Source of the DNA: an uncultured Desulfobacter sp.
GTDB taxonomy: Bacteria > Desulfobacterota > Desulfobacteria > Desulfobacterales > Desulfobacteraceae
DNA length: 64,000 nt
Assembly (NCBI RefSeq): GCF_963664415.1
Contig: NZ_OY761440.1
Coordinates: 124,001-188,000 of the forward strand
Direction of reading: 5' to 3'
The notes under the pieces are model-generated. The model was not told the origin of the DNA. It did not search any database and saw nothing but the letters and a program-made list of their open reading frames with translations. Within the stretch, counting starts at the first letter, position 1. Every line of letters starts with the position of its first letter. Below are positions 1 to 10,354 of the stretch, piece by piece. A program made the translations under genes and the position numbers.

Positions 1-695
1 CGGCCGCCGGCAGAGTTCATATTAATGTCATCACCATCATCCGGGGTAACACCGTCCATGTCATACCCGTTCTTATCCCGGGAACTTCCGGCCAGCAAAA
101 AACCGAACCGTCCTATTGTGTTGCCCACAAATGCACTGCCAGCCGCCTCTTCTCCGTCGCCATAGGTGTTTCGGCCATATTTGGCCATTGCGCCCAAGGT
201 TAATGTTTTTGAAGGTTTCTTGGTGATAATGTTGACCACCCCGCCAATGGCATCACTGCCGTAAAGGGCAGATACAGGTCCCCGAACCACCTCTATATGA
301 TCAACCATATCCACGGGAACCTGCTCAAGTCCGGTCAGATCCTTGAACCCGGGCGTCATCCGTCGCCCGTCTATCAATACCAGGGTGTGCTTATTGCCCG
401 TACCACGAATACTGGGCCGCATCATACGCCCGGTTTCCGTGGTCATCAAAAGGCCTGTTGCCTCTTCAAGGGCTTGGGCAACGGTGTCCGCACCCATCTC
501 ACAAATGTCCTGTGCTGTGATCACCTCCACCGAGCCCGGTGCATCCTTTATTATTTTTTCGGTCATGGTCGCCGTTACAACCATGTCTTCAATTTTTGAA
601 TCATTTTTACGGGTTTCGGTTTCTTGGGATACCGCATTTTCCGGCATAAACAAAGCAAAACAGATACAAGCAACAATCAATACTTCTTTCATCAT
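1..695 (-). CDS. TonB-dependent receptor, N-terminal part (cut by window edge)
   Basis: Outer-membrane receptor that imports a metal chelate, corrinoid, haem or similar ligand using TonB energy. The gene runs off the left edge, so only about 231 residues (signal peptide and plug domain) are visible and there is no stop codon here. The start is the ATG at 695, preceded by GGAAGAG; an adjacent ATG at 692 is possible. The protein opens with a short basic and hydrophobic leader (MMKEVLIVACICFALF) ending near Ala-Val-Ser. A TonB-box-like stretch (EDMVVTA) follows, then plug-domain motifs: PSIRGTGNKHTLVLIDGRRM, EVVRGPVSALYGSDAIGGVVNI. It is the last visible gene of a minus-strand operon starting near 3.7 kb, 19 bp after the methyltransferase gene. 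The ligand cannot be told from the plug; the ABC ATPase and GTPase in the operon suggest a metal or tetrapyrrole. Confidence 0.93.
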   Translation of the reverse strand, partial: MMKEVLIVACICFALFMPENAVSQETETRKNDSKIEDMVVTATMTEKIIKDAPGSVEVITAQDICEMGADTVAQALEEATGLLMTTETGRMMRPSIRGTGNKHTLVLIDGRRMTPGFKDLTGLEQVPVDMVDHIEVVRGPVSALYGSDAIGGVVNIITKKPSKTLTLGAMAKYGRNTYGDGEEAAGSAFVGNTIGRFGFLLAGSSRDKNGYDMDGVTPDDGDDINMNSAGG

Positions 696-714
696 CTCTT
701 CCAATCAACACCAA

Positions 715-1317
715 CTATTTTCGGATCTCGATCCAAGTCTCATCTTCACCCTCAACATCTGATATTGCCCGGCACCCATCCAACCCTGTTTTTTCCAACA
801 ACGATCTGAGCCCAGCACCTTTCAGGAAATTGCCCTTTCCCTGTTTTTCCATTTTTTTGCGCCCTTTCCCTTTCAGGCGCATTCGCATGGAAGAGGGACA
901 ATACCGTCCCAAACCGCCGCCAACAAACGCGATCCCACCGAACTTTAAAACCCGATGAATCTGTTGCAGACCTTTAATCTGATCATCCCAGAACCACAGG
1001 GAGCCGCGGCTGACGATGAGATCGGCAAAGCCGTCTTCAAAGGGCAGATCGCATACATCGGCTTTTGTAAAATGTTCCTTATTGTCCAGACCGCACGCCG
1101 AAACGTTTTTCTTTGCTTTGTCTAAAGCGTCCTGCTTGTCATCTATAAAGTACATTTCCAGACCGGTGATTTTGGCAAGCTCAATGCCCACATAACCGGG
1201 CCCTGTGCCAATATCAAGACAGATGCCTTCCGTAATGCCATAGTCATCCACGATCTGTTGGGCGATCAAGGGATATACGGGAGCCAACTTAGAAAACCCA
1301 TGTGACTGCATGCCCAT
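715..1317 (-). CDS. class I SAM-dependent methyltransferase
   Basis: About 200 residues with a Rossmann methyltransferase fold. Motif I is clear (CLDIGTGPGYVGIEL), followed by an acidic loop (FIDDKQDAL), a motif around ADVCDLPFEDGFADLIVSRG and the HRVLKFGGIAFVGGG strand typical of Methyltransf_11/25. The C-terminal part has a basic run (RLKGKGRKKMEKQGKG). I chose the ATG at 1317 because AAAGGA lies 4-5 bases upstream; an in-frame ATG at 1329 has no visible ribosome site. It lies between the TonB receptor gene and the binding-protein-like gene with 20-35 bp gaps, so it is part of the same operon. The substrate is unknown. A role in modifying an imported cofactor or metallophore would fit the context but is inference. 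Confidence 0.85.
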   Translation of the reverse strand: MGMQSHGFSKLAPVYPLIAQQIVDDYGITEGICLDIGTGPGYVGIELAKITGLEMYFIDDKQDALDKAKKNVSACGLDNKEHFTKADVCDLPFEDGFADLIVSRGSLWFWDDQIKGLQQIHRVLKFGGIAFVGGGLGRYCPSSMRMRLKGKGRKKMEKQGKGNFLKGAGLRSLLEKTGLDGCRAISDVEGEDETWIEIRK

Positions 1318-1351
1318 TTTTCCTTTCATAAGATTTAAACAAAACCGGCAC

Positions 1352-2251
1352 TCAAACGGCTGCCCGCCTCCCCTTCAATGCTGCCAGAAAAGAGTCCCAT
1401 CCCTTCCAGCGCAGATTGCATTGGTTGTTCGTTACAAGCTCATGCATGGGGATGTCCGGTGCAGCAGGCACAAAACTTTGAAGGGAGAGGTAGGTCTGGA
1501 CCTGAGGGGACATGAGAAATTCTCCGATTTCAAACAGCGGTTCCGCGGCGTTACGCCCCCAAACCATGACCTGGGGCATACAAAAAAGGCCATCTGCCGG
1601 CCATATGATACGGGTATTTTTCTGTTTAGAAATGCGGGCAAAGGCAATATTGGTAATGCCGATGGGATAGCGGCCTTCATCCACGGCCGTAATCACTTCC
1701 ATGGGACTTCCCTGGTGAACGAAATTGGTCTTCATTTTATCGCATCGATTCGGAAAATCCGCGTTCATAAACGTTTTAACAACCAGGGATACAATGCGGA
1801 ATTCATCGGGCATCAGAATCTTGCCGGCCCAACGTTCATCAAGCAAATCCTCCCATACTCGAGGAATATCATTTTCTTTAAGAACGTTTTGATTGTAAAA
1901 AATAGCAAAGGGGATGACCACAAACGGATGAAAATAGCCATTGTTATCGCTCCACCCCATATCTGCAAGTTCTTTTCTGATGGGAAACCTACCGGGAATG
2001 GATTGAAAATGCTCGGCCAGGTAACCTGCCGGCAGGTCCGCAAAGTCATCGACATGCCCCACCGTTAAATCGGGCATCTGATCCATTTCCACACAAGCCT
2101 CAAACATACTCTTTTCCGAAGGGCGGTGGGGCTGGGTGTCAATGGTTACCTCAATGTTGTGTTTCTCTGTGAATCCCCGGCAAAAGTCTTCCATCATCTG
2201 AACTAAAGACCGGCTGATGTTAAGTGGGCAGTGGAGCAAAATTTTTGCCAT
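1352..2251 (-). CDS. ABC-transporter substrate-binding-like protein lacking a signal peptide
   Basis: 299 residues resembling periplasmic binding proteins of the iron/thiamine/spermidine class: an N-terminal strand (KILLHCPLNISRSLVQMMEDF), a hinge region (FVVIPFAIFYNQNVLKEND), PRVWEDLLDERWAGKILMPD, and a C-terminal GEFLMSPQVQTYL block. The start at 2251 has AAGGAG about nine bases upstream and the protein begins directly with MAKILLHC. There is no signal peptide or lipobox, which is odd for this family and suggests a cytoplasmic ligand-binding role or a different export route. The gene starts 49 bp inside the 3' end of the ABC ATPase gene, so the two are translationally linked. No permease gene is present in the operon. 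Ligand unknown. Confidence 0.75.
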   Translation of the reverse strand: MAKILLHCPLNISRSLVQMMEDFCRGFTEKHNIEVTIDTQPHRPSEKSMFEACVEMDQMPDLTVGHVDDFADLPAGYLAEHFQSIPGRFPIRKELADMGWSDNNGYFHPFVVIPFAIFYNQNVLKENDIPRVWEDLLDERWAGKILMPDEFRIVSLVVKTFMNADFPNRCDKMKTNFVHQGSPMEVITAVDEGRYPIGITNIAFARISKQKNTRIIWPADGLFCMPQVMVWGRNAAEPLFEIGEFLMSPQVQTYLSLQSFVPAAPDIPMHELVTNNQCNLRWKGWDSFLAALKGRRAAV

Positions 2252-3039
2252 AGGACCGTTTTCTCCTTATTGTTTTTCGATTGTTCAATGGAATCACCGC
2301 TTCTGACCAAATCACGCAACTTGGAAATATCGGCTTCAATGGCGGCCAACTCGCCGGCTATTCTCATCTCGTCCCGGGTTCGCCGGTGAAGCTTGCACAT
2401 ACCGCCGTTTTTCATAACGATCCTGCGATCCGCCATCAAGGTGAGCATCAAATCATGGGTCACAACCAGTACAATCTTGCCCTGCCCTTTCAAAATTTTA
2501 AGGGCCTTGAGCCTGTCGATACCGGCATTTTCGATTTCATCGATGAGCACCACCGGCGCATTACTGATCAGCGCCACATCCGCCACCATCAGGGCTCTGG
2601 CCTGCCCGCCGCTCAACAGGGTCAGATTGTCCGTCATGGATATGGGCTCGCCGGCCAGTTCGTTGGTCAGCTCAAACACATCAGCAACAATCCGGTCAAC
2701 ATCCACAACGCCGCGTACACTGGCGTGCCTGTGTAAAAACGATTGAACAGAGGAATCAATCACAAAGTTCATTTTTTGTGAAACCTCTGCCATCAGGTGT
2801 CTGAAATTTTTATCCGGACCATCGCTGCCCGGTTCAAGGCCGTTTATCAGGATGGTTCGTTCTGCAGGGGGTTGCCCGTCCGTATATTGTTCAATATCGG
2901 ATATCAGCTGGGTCTTTCCTGATCCGGTAGGGCCGACGACCGCGACAACCTCTCCGGGCTGAATATCCACGCGCCGGATGCTTTCGGGGTTTGAATCCTT
3001 ATCCAGTCCACCCAGGACACTTATCATCCGCAGTTTCAT
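2203..3039 (-). CDS. ABC-type ATP-binding protein
   Basis: 278-residue ATPase of the ABC class. The Walker A motif is GPTGSGKTQL (about residue 36), the signature is LSGGQARAL, the Walker B segment is APVVLIDEIENAGID and the H-loop is VVTHDL. In place of the usual membrane partner, neighbours are a GTPase (upstream, ATGA overlap at 3036-3039) and a binding-protein-like gene (downstream, overlapping). The C-terminal tail of about 70 residues is a charged helix (RDEMRIAGELAAIEADISKLRD). With no permease gene visible, it may energise cofactor or metal delivery rather than classical transport; that is inference. The class is certain, the role is not. Confidence 0.85.
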   Translation of the reverse strand: MKLRMISVLGGLDKDSNPESIRRVDIQPGEVVAVVGPTGSGKTQLISDIEQYTDGQPPAERTILINGLEPGSDGPDKNFRHLMAEVSQKMNFVIDSSVQSFLHRHASVRGVVDVDRIVADVFELTNELAGEPISMTDNLTLLSGGQARALMVADVALISNAPVVLIDEIENAGIDRLKALKILKGQGKIVLVVTHDLMLTLMADRRIVMKNGGMCKLHRRTRDEMRIAGELAAIEADISKLRDLVRSGDSIEQSKNNKEKTVLWQKFCSTAHLTSAGL

Positions 3040-3737
3040 GGGTTCTCACCAAAATCAATTTTTTTGACATTACCCATCTGGTAGGCACTTCCGACAATGG
3101 TCTCTCCGGCACAATAGGAACAGATGGCAGCCGGCATGGGGTATTTCAACTGTCTACCGGTAATGCATTGCAGAGGATTCATTTCCAAAATTTCTCTTTT
3201 TAGCCGAAGGGAACCTTGGCCGTTCAGGCCGTTGATATGGATAACCCGGGCTTTATTGTTCACACATTCCACCTGATGGCTAAAGACCTCTCTTTCCGCC
3301 TGGGAAACAACATCGCCCTTGGTTATGACAATCATATCCGCCGTACTCAGCATAGGACCAATTTTTTTAGGCGTATCAAGCCCTACCAGATTATCCACAA
3401 CGCAGACGGTCAAGCATCCCTCAACCGCCGGGGCACACCTGTGGCATAGCCCTGCGGTTTCAAGAATCAGCACATCGGTGTTTTGATTTTCTGCCCATTC
3501 CCACACCTCTTCCAGGTTGGCCACATAAAAATGATCCGGGCAAATGTAGTCACTGAGCCCAATACAAACCGAGATACCCAGGCTTTGATAACGCCTGTCA
3601 TCTGAGGTTTCAAGACAATCAATCTTGCATGCCGAAACCTTGAGGTTCTCTTGCTGCAGATGCCTTATGACCTGCATCATGACGGATGTTTTCCCGGAGG
3701 ACGGCGGACCGGCTACAATAACAAATCTTAGGGCCAA
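3036..3737 (-). CDS. HypB/CobW-like P-loop GTPase
   Basis: About 233 residues. The P-loop GPPSSGKTSVM sits close to the N-terminus, followed by KIDC (switch-like), a Cys-bearing segment ETAGLCHRC and a G4-like ITKGD motif; the order matches the SIMIBI metallochaperone GTPases (HypB, UreG, CobW). Several Cys residues (ETAGLCHRCAPAVEGC and AAICSYC) could bind a metal. I chose the TTG at 3737 because GGAG lies nine bases upstream and the P-loop strand (RFVIVAGPPSSGKT) then starts at residue 4; the frame stays open to an ATG at 3851, but that would add an unlikely 38-residue leader. First gene of the operon running to the TonB receptor. A metal-insertion or metal-sensing role is inferred. Confidence 0.75.
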   Translation of the reverse strand: MALRFVIVAGPPSSGKTSVMMQVIRHLQQENLKVSACKIDCLETSDDRRYQSLGISVCIGLSDYICPDHFYVANLEEVWEWAENQNTDVLILETAGLCHRCAPAVEGCLTVCVVDNLVGLDTPKKIGPMLSTADMIVITKGDVVSQAEREVFSHQVECVNNKARVIHINGLNGQGSLRLKREILEMNPLQCITGRQLKYPMPAAICSYCAGETIVGSAYQMGNVKKIDFGENP

Positions 3738-4123
3738 GAACTTTTTCTCCTCATGGTTTAATAAAAAAACTATACACGATACCCACGCCATCATGTCGTC
3801 TAAAAAACTTAAATGACATTTTAAAACTACATTTTTGCACATCGATAACATACGCTTTTTGAAAGTGTCAACACCAAATCTAAGTTTTCACCCAACAGAT
3901 TTGTTCCCCAAACGCTTCAAGATTATTATTAATTGACTTTCAAATAAATTTATTCTATTTATAATTCAAATTTGTAACAAAAAACGACTCTATTCTGACA
4001 TTATATGCCAACCTACAATACGTACATTACATAACCGACAAACTTACTTCCGGCACATTCACATCCATTGAAGCATGCAAAAGTAAGTTTTTAATAATAA
4101 ATCATAAATAGGAGAACTTTGTT
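3738..4123. other. divergent intergenic region between GTPase operon and mop
   Basis: No gene is visible. The region is AT-rich and must carry the promoters of both the leftward TonB/GTPase operon and the rightward mop gene. The only clear structure is the 10-bp inverted repeat at 4040-4090, listed separately. Confidence 0.6.
4040..4090 (+). promoter_or_regulatory. 10-bp perfect inverted repeat in the mop leader
   Basis: AAACTTACTT at 4040-4049 is exactly complementary to AAGTAAGTTT at 4081-4090, enclosing 31 nt and followed by TTT then A/T-rich sequence, about 20 nt before the ribosome site of mop. It could be a leader hairpin (attenuator- or riboswitch-like) or an operator. It does not match the molybdenum-cofactor riboswitch in any way I can recognise. 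Confidence 0.4.
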
Positions 4124-4330
4124 ATGACGTTGAGCGCTAGAAATGTAATCAAGGGCACTGTTAAGGAAGTTAAAAAGGGCCAGGTAATGGCTGAGGCTGT
4201 CATTGAGGTTGCACCGGGCGTAGAGATTGCGTCGGCCATCACAACCAACTCAGTCGAAAAACTGGGAATTGAACCGGGAAAAGAAGTGACTGTTGTAATC
4301 AAGGCAACCAGCGTCATGCTGGATGCCTGA
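4124..4330 (+). CDS. mop: molbindin (Mop/TOBE-domain molybdate-binding protein)
   Basis: 68-residue single-domain Mop protein, the usual length of this family. It begins MTLSARNVIKGTVKEVKKGQ and continues AEAVIEVAPGVEIASAITTNSVEKLGIEPG, ending with VVIKATSVMLDA, the classic molbindin pattern (SARN..G.V....G.V.AEV....). Such proteins store or buffer molybdate/tungstate in the cytoplasm as oligomers. GGAG lies nine bases before the ATG. The next gene downstream is a NifB-family enzyme, and mop-type genes are known near nif genes in other anaerobes, which supports a link to nitrogenase molybdenum supply. Confidence 0.93.
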   Translation: MTLSARNVIKGTVKEVKKGQVMAEAVIEVAPGVEIASAITTNSVEKLGIEPGKEVTVVIKATSVMLDA

Positions 4331-4633
4331 TCACTATAGCACTTCATAGCAAATCTTAGGGGCTCGGAAGAATACGGTAATCCATCTATAGCGTTTATTT
4401 TTTCAAGTCCCTAAGCCAATATTGTCAAAAAAAACTCCCACACACAAAAGAAACCCTAAAAGACAGATATTTTTATTATCTACAAATTTGTCTACACATT
4501 GACGACAATACTGTAACTAAGCAGGCTATCCCCAGCATATTCCCAGCATATTCCATAAAATTTTCAACAAAATCTGACCTTTTCCCTTTAATTTTCCGCA
4601 CTGTTAACCAGCTTTTTCATTTTCCCTATTGCC

Positions 4634-4649
4634 TGGCATTCTTATTGCG
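4634..4649 (+). promoter_or_regulatory. sigma-54 (-24/-12) promoter of nifB
   Basis: TGGCATTCTTATTGCG fits the sigma-54 consensus TGGCAYRN4TTGCW except for two weakly conserved positions; the GG and GC are ten bases apart. It lies about 100 bp upstream of the nifB start. An imperfect activator site may be TTGTC-N11-GACAA at 4488-4508 (TGT-N10-ACG, one base off the NifA-type TGT-N10-ACA). A tandem pair of CCCAGCATATT lies between them, near 4530-4553. The 420-bp gap between mop and nifB holds no gene. Confidence 0.7.
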
Positions 4650-4750
4650 TTATTTTTCAGTCACCAACGAAAACGATGTTGAATGATTACTTTCGGGCAT
4701 CATTTTAAGCCTGGTGGTAATTTTTACATCTTAACACCCAGGAGAAAGAA

Positions 4751-6016
4751 ATGGATCTATCCAAACACCCATGCTTCAGCGCCAAGGCAAAAGAGGTTTA
4801 CCGACGAGTTCACCTGCCCGTTGCACCACGATGTAATATTCAATGCAATTTCTGCAACCGAAAACACGACAACCTTGACGAAAACCGGCCCGGGGTTACC
4901 GGCGCGGTGCTGAAACCGAGTCAGGCGATGATCTATCTCAAGTATGTACTTGAAAATGTAAAAAATATCTCGGTCGTAGGAATTATCGGACCAGGCGACC
5001 CCTTTGCCAATCCCGATGAAACCATGGAAACGTTTAGATTGGTACAAAAGCAATACCCGGAGATGATTCTTTGCACGGCAACCTGCGGCTTTGGTATCGG
5101 CCCGTATATCGATGAACTGGCTGAGATGAATTTTGGCCATGTGACCGTCTCCGTAAATGCAATTGATCCTGAAATCGGATCAAAACTCTACGCATTTGTC
5201 CGTCATGGTAAAAGAACACTAGGCCCCAAACCCGGTTTCGAAGTCCTGCTGGAAAAACAACTTGAAGCCATTGCCCGCCTTAAAGCAAAAAACATTACCA
5301 CCAAAGTCAACACAGTTGTTGTGCCGGGTATCAATGACGGCCACATTGAAGCGATCGCCCAAAAGATGGCAGAACTCGAGGTGGATATCCTTAACTGTAT
5401 CCCCTTGCACCCCAATAACGAATCAAACTTTGCCCATTTGAAAGAACCATCGGACGCGTTCATGGAGGACATTCGAAAAAAGGCGGGACAATACCTTCCC
5501 CAAATGACACACTGCGAACGCTGCCGCGCTGATGCTGTCGGGCTTTTGGGTGAAAAAAACAGTAAAAAAATAATGAGAAAACTACAGCAATGCGCTGAAA
5601 TGCCAGAGATTTTTGATGATGAGCGGCCTTACATAGCCATTGCCAGTGTTGATGGACGACTGATCAATCAACATTTGGGAAAGGCGGAAGAATTATTAAT
5701 CTACGGTAAAAAAGACAATGGTGGTGTTTACTTTATCGAAGCTCGAGAAACACCCAAACCTGGCGGTGGCAAGCAGCGTTGGGAAGATTTAAGTGACATG
5801 CTCAGCGATTGCAGGACTTTGCTGGTCACAGGACTTGGGGACACCCCCCGCCGCATCCTCAGCCAAAAGAAAATAGATATTTTAGAACTGGACGGAACTA
5901 TCGTCGAGGCCGCTGAAGCCGTTTTCGAGGGGCACAGCAGAAATTTTATGGTCCAACGTGATATCAAGGCATGCAATAAAAAGAACCCCATGGCCGGTAT
6001 GGGATGCGGATTTTGA
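4751..6016 (+). CDS. nifB: NifB-family radical SAM protein with C-terminal NifX-like domain
   Basis: 421 residues. NifB fuses two [4Fe-4S] clusters and inserts a carbide to make NifB-co, the precursor of the nitrogenase cofactor. The N-terminus carries HPCFS and the radical SAM motif CNIQCNFC (Cys28, 32, 35), followed by NRKHD and RPGV, all hallmark NifB positions; GIIGPGDPFANP and the HCERCRADAVGLLG cluster region follow. Residues from about 310 onward (AIASVDGRLINQHLGKAEELLIY) form the NifX/NafY-like domain that binds NifB-co. The start has AGGAG seven bases upstream. A sigma-54 promoter is in front, as expected for nif genes. No nifHDK genes are in the window, so whether it serves a functional nitrogenase is untested here. 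Confidence 0.93.
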   Translation: MDLSKHPCFSAKAKEVYRRVHLPVAPRCNIQCNFCNRKHDNLDENRPGVTGAVLKPSQAMIYLKYVLENVKNISVVGIIGPGDPFANPDETMETFRLVQKQYPEMILCTATCGFGIGPYIDELAEMNFGHVTVSVNAIDPEIGSKLYAFVRHGKRTLGPKPGFEVLLEKQLEAIARLKAKNITTKVNTVVVPGINDGHIEAIAQKMAELEVDILNCIPLHPNNESNFAHLKEPSDAFMEDIRKKAGQYLPQMTHCERCRADAVGLLGEKNSKKIMRKLQQCAEMPEIFDDERPYIAIASVDGRLINQHLGKAEELLIYGKKDNGGVYFIEARETPKPGGGKQRWEDLSDMLSDCRTLLVTGLGDTPRRILSQKKIDILELDGTIVEAAEAVFEGHSRNFMVQRDIKACNKKNPMAGMGCGF

Positions 6017-6076
6017 TCAGCACGCCATGATTTTATCAAGTATTAAAACCCTTAAACAAACATAAAGAGGTTAAAT

Positions 6077-7015
6077 GTGGAAACGCTGACAACAAAATAT
6101 GGAGAGATAGCGGGTTATCAAAACTTGGAAAAATATGCATCAGGCAACTCCGCATCCCTGATTTTTACTGAACGACTTGAGATAAAAACACCTGCCGGGC
6201 GAATCACGCCCCAGTATGCAGTAGATGACCATGGCAGAAGAGCGTTAAAGCCGGTTTATTTTTATGAAAATGGAAATCTAAAAAAAGCTCCGCTCCAAAA
6301 AGCGGCAAGCATTGAAACAAAATACGGTAAGATATCGGCGGAACTTGTCATGTTCTATGATGACGGAACTTTAAAAAAGCTATTTCCCCTTAATGGCAAG
6401 CTAAGCGGTTACTGGGGTGAAAAGGACGAGTATACCTTGGCCGAGAACCTTGAATTGCAACTGCCCTGTGGAACAATCAAGGCCAAACCAATAAATCTTG
6501 CCTTTTATAAAACCGGCAACATTAAAAGCATCACCCTCTGGCCCCAAGAGACCGTCGAAGCAAAAACCCCTATCGGAACAATACCGGTTAAAGTCGGCAT
6601 CTCCTTTTATGAAGACGGCTCCGTTAAATCGGTTGAACCGGCCGAGCCTTATACTGTTGAAACAAAAATCGGCAAAATATCAGCCTATGACAATGATCCC
6701 GAGGGCATTATGGGAGATATCAACTCTCTACAGTTTAACAACCAAGGAGAAGTGACCGCACTGAGCACCACCCAAAACGGCATAATTTTAAGAAATGCAG
6801 CAGGCGGACAGATTAAATATACCCCAACTAAAAAAGAGAGTCTTTGTTCCGAAAACGTCGCGGTAACCATTCCGCTTCAAATTGAATTTACCAATGACAC
6901 AATCCGTTTTAACCATAGCGCTTCAGAGGAGTATAATTTATCGGAATGCTCGTTTGAAATTATTGATTATGAAAAGAAAATACTCAACCCATTCTTCATA
7001 TGCAATTGTAATTAG
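6077..7015 (+). CDS. repeat protein downstream of nifB, unknown function
   Basis: 312 residues, not recognised as a named family. It is built of about four to five imperfect repeats of roughly 45-60 residues, each with a TxxG(K/T)I strand followed by an aromatic-Gly-Lys turn (FYENGNLKKAPL, FYDDGTLKKLFPL, FYKTGNIKSITL, FYEDGSVKSVEP), similar in style to beta-rich MORN/YwqK-like repeats. It ends in FFICNCN. The start is a GTG at 6077 (the overlapping ATG at 6075 closes after four codons) with AGAGG upstream. It lies 60 bp after nifB with no terminator between, and a strong terminator follows at 7035, so it is probably co-transcribed with nifB. No signal peptide is visible, so it is likely cytoplasmic. 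Confidence 0.7.
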   Translation: METLTTKYGEIAGYQNLEKYASGNSASLIFTERLEIKTPAGRITPQYAVDDHGRRALKPVYFYENGNLKKAPLQKAASIETKYGKISAELVMFYDDGTLKKLFPLNGKLSGYWGEKDEYTLAENLELQLPCGTIKAKPINLAFYKTGNIKSITLWPQETVEAKTPIGTIPVKVGISFYEDGSVKSVEPAEPYTVETKIGKISAYDNDPEGIMGDINSLQFNNQGEVTALSTTQNGIILRNAAGGQIKYTPTKKESLCSENVAVTIPLQIEFTNDTIRFNHSASEEYNLSECSFEIIDYEKKILNPFFICNCN

Positions 7016-7034
7016 TGCCTCCCCTTAAACCAAA

Positions 7035-7060
7035 AAAGGCTGCCGTTTTCGGCAGCCTTT
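7035..7060 (+). terminator. intrinsic terminator of the nifB unit
   Basis: Perfect 11-bp stem (AAAGGCTGCCG / CGGCAGCCTTT) with a TTTT loop and a trailing T-run, 20 bp after the stop codon of the repeat protein. Confidence 0.85.
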
Positions 7061-7415
7061 TTCGGAAAAGGAAAAAAGATGAATTTGTATTTTATCTTAA
7101 TTACAGAGTATATAAAGCAATCGTTGTGCCAGCCCCAACAGCTATCCTTTAAAAACCTACAACACCCTGTTTTAATTTAAATATTTTATAAAAATTTTTC
7201 CCGAACCATTATTTACACGCCAAACGCATACGCTTTTAACGTCTTCCACCAAAGAAAAAGTTCAAAATCTTGAACCGACAAACCCCAGCCCACCAGGGCA
7301 AAACCGACAAAGTCTTGTTATTAAAAGCAATACATTCAATTCATTTTTTTAAATCGAATATTTATACACAGTTCATTTTTATGAACACAATCAATGCTTG
7401 TCTATTTCAACACGC
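7061..7415. other. intergenic region without a recognisable gene
   Basis: AT-rich stretch between the terminators of two converging units. A 61-codon open frame at 7270-7455 runs through the ahcY terminator and is judged spurious. Confidence 0.6.
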
Positions 7416-7451
7416 AAAAAAGGCAGCCCTTGTGCAAGGGCTGCCTTTTTT
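7416..7451 (-). terminator. intrinsic terminator of metK-ahcY
   Basis: Near-perfect inverted repeat AAAAAAGGCAGCCCTTG / CAAGGGCTGCCTTTTTT with a very short loop, about 30 bp past the ahcY stop. It is symmetrical and can act on both strands. Confidence 0.85.
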
Positions 7452-7479
7452 CTAACGTATTACTGGATAGGATCGGTTA

Positions 7480-8943
<1,464 letters not shown>

Positions 8944-10116
8944 TTATAACCCTGCAAGGGATCTGATCTGGTCGGCCTTAATGGTTCTTTCCCAATAAAA
9001 ATCAGGGTCTTTGCGTCCAAAGTGCCCGTAGGCAGATGTTTTTCTATAGATGGGACGCAGCAGGTCCAGTTCGGTGATAATGCCTGCCGGACGCAGGTCA
9101 AACACTTCTCTGACAATGTCACACGCCTTTGATTCTGAAATTTTTCCGGTTCCCATGAAATCCACCATCATGGATACCGGTTCAGCGACACCAATGGCAT
9201 AGGCGATCTGCACTTCGCATTTATCGGCAAGGCCTGCGGCCACCAGGTTCTTGGCGACGTACCGGCCCATATAAGAGGCGGAACGGTCAACCTTGGAAGG
9301 ATCTTTTCCGGAGAAACAACCGCCGCCATGGCTGCCCTGGCCACCATATGTGTCGACGATGATCTTACGACCTGTCACGCCACAGTCCCCCATGGGTCCG
9401 CCCACAACAAAACGACCGGTTGGATTGATGAAAAACCGGGTGTCACCGTCCATCATCTCACCGGGGATAACCTTTTTGATCACGTCTTTGATTACGGCCG
9501 CTTTAAGATCCTCATAGGAGACATCCGGTGAGTGCTGGGTGGAAACAACCACCGTATCGACCCGCTTGGGCACCCCGTCCACATATTCGATACTAACCTG
9601 TGATTTTCCGTCAGGACGCAAAAAGTCAAGGGCCCCATTCTTGCGAACCTGGGTCAACCGCTTGGTCAGTTTATGGGCATAGACGATGGGCATGGGCATC
9701 AGCTCTTCGGTCTCATTGGTGGCATACCCAAACATCAGGCCCTGGTCTCCCGCGCCCTGCTCCTTGAACAGCCCGTCGCCTTCATTTACTCCTTGGGCGA
9801 TATCGGCACTCTGCTGATCAATACTGGTAATGACCGAACAGGTCTTCCAGTCAAACCCCATGTTTGATGAGTTGTAGCCGATATCCCTGATGGTGCTCCT
9901 TACCACTTCGGGAATATCCACATAGCAGTCGGTTGTAATTTCACCGGCCACCATGGCAAGGCCGGTGGTAACAAGCGTCTCACAGGCCACACGACATCTT
10001 TTGTCTTCGGTCATAATGGCATCAAGAATGCTGTCTGAAATGGCATCAGCCACTTTATCAGGATGGCCTTCGGTTACGGATTCGGATGTAAACAGAAAAG
10101 ATTTGTTTTCTGACAT
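8944..10116 (-). CDS. metK: S-adenosylmethionine synthetase
   Basis: 390 residues, family length. Makes SAM from methionine and ATP. Visible motifs: [16 protein letters not shown] near the N-terminus, the metal/ATP segment [12 protein letters not shown], the glycine-rich [20 protein letters not shown] loop, [16 protein letters not shown] and the C-terminal AYGHFGR. AAGGAG precedes the ATG by five bases. First gene of the metK-ahcY operon. The 240-bp upstream region to the divergent kinase shows no SAM riboswitch that I can recognise. Confidence 0.97.
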   Translation of the reverse strand: MSENKSFLFTSESVTEGHPDKVADAISDSILDAIMTEDKRCRVACETLVTTGLAMVAGEITTDCYVDIPEVVRSTIRDIGYNSSNMGFDWKTCSVITSIDQQSADIAQGVNEGDGLFKEQGAGDQGLMFGYATNETEELMPMPIVYAHKLTKRLTQVRKNGALDFLRPDGKSQVSIEYVDGVPKRVDTVVVSTQHSPDVSYEDLKAAVIKDVIKKVIPGEMMDGDTRFFINPTGRFVVGGPMGDCGVTGRKIIVDTYGGQGSHGGGCFSGKDPSKVDRSASYMGRYVAKNLVAAGLADKCEVQIAYAIGVAEPVSMMVDFMGTGKISESKACDIVREVFDLRPAGIITELDLLRPIYRKTSAYGHFGRKDPDFYWERTIKADQIRSLAGL

Positions 10117-10354
10117 AATATCTCCTTGGGCTTTATGTGGGTGATATATTTATTGATGATTTAGTTGTGCATACGCGCTTGGTTAATAAATTTTCCCGGC
10201 TCTTGCGCTGCAAAAATTGGAATTTCAAATACATCAAATCCAATACGGGAAAATCAAAAATCGATATATTAATGACACTTATCATCATCGTTGTCAATGC
10301 TTCATAAAAATATATCAAGATATCTTTATATTTGCATAAATCTTACAAAATCCC

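Noticed and set aside
10117..10354. Possible SAM or SAH riboswitch upstream of metK
   Set aside because: No stem set or conserved core of a known SAM/SAH riboswitch could be recognised in the minus-strand leader.
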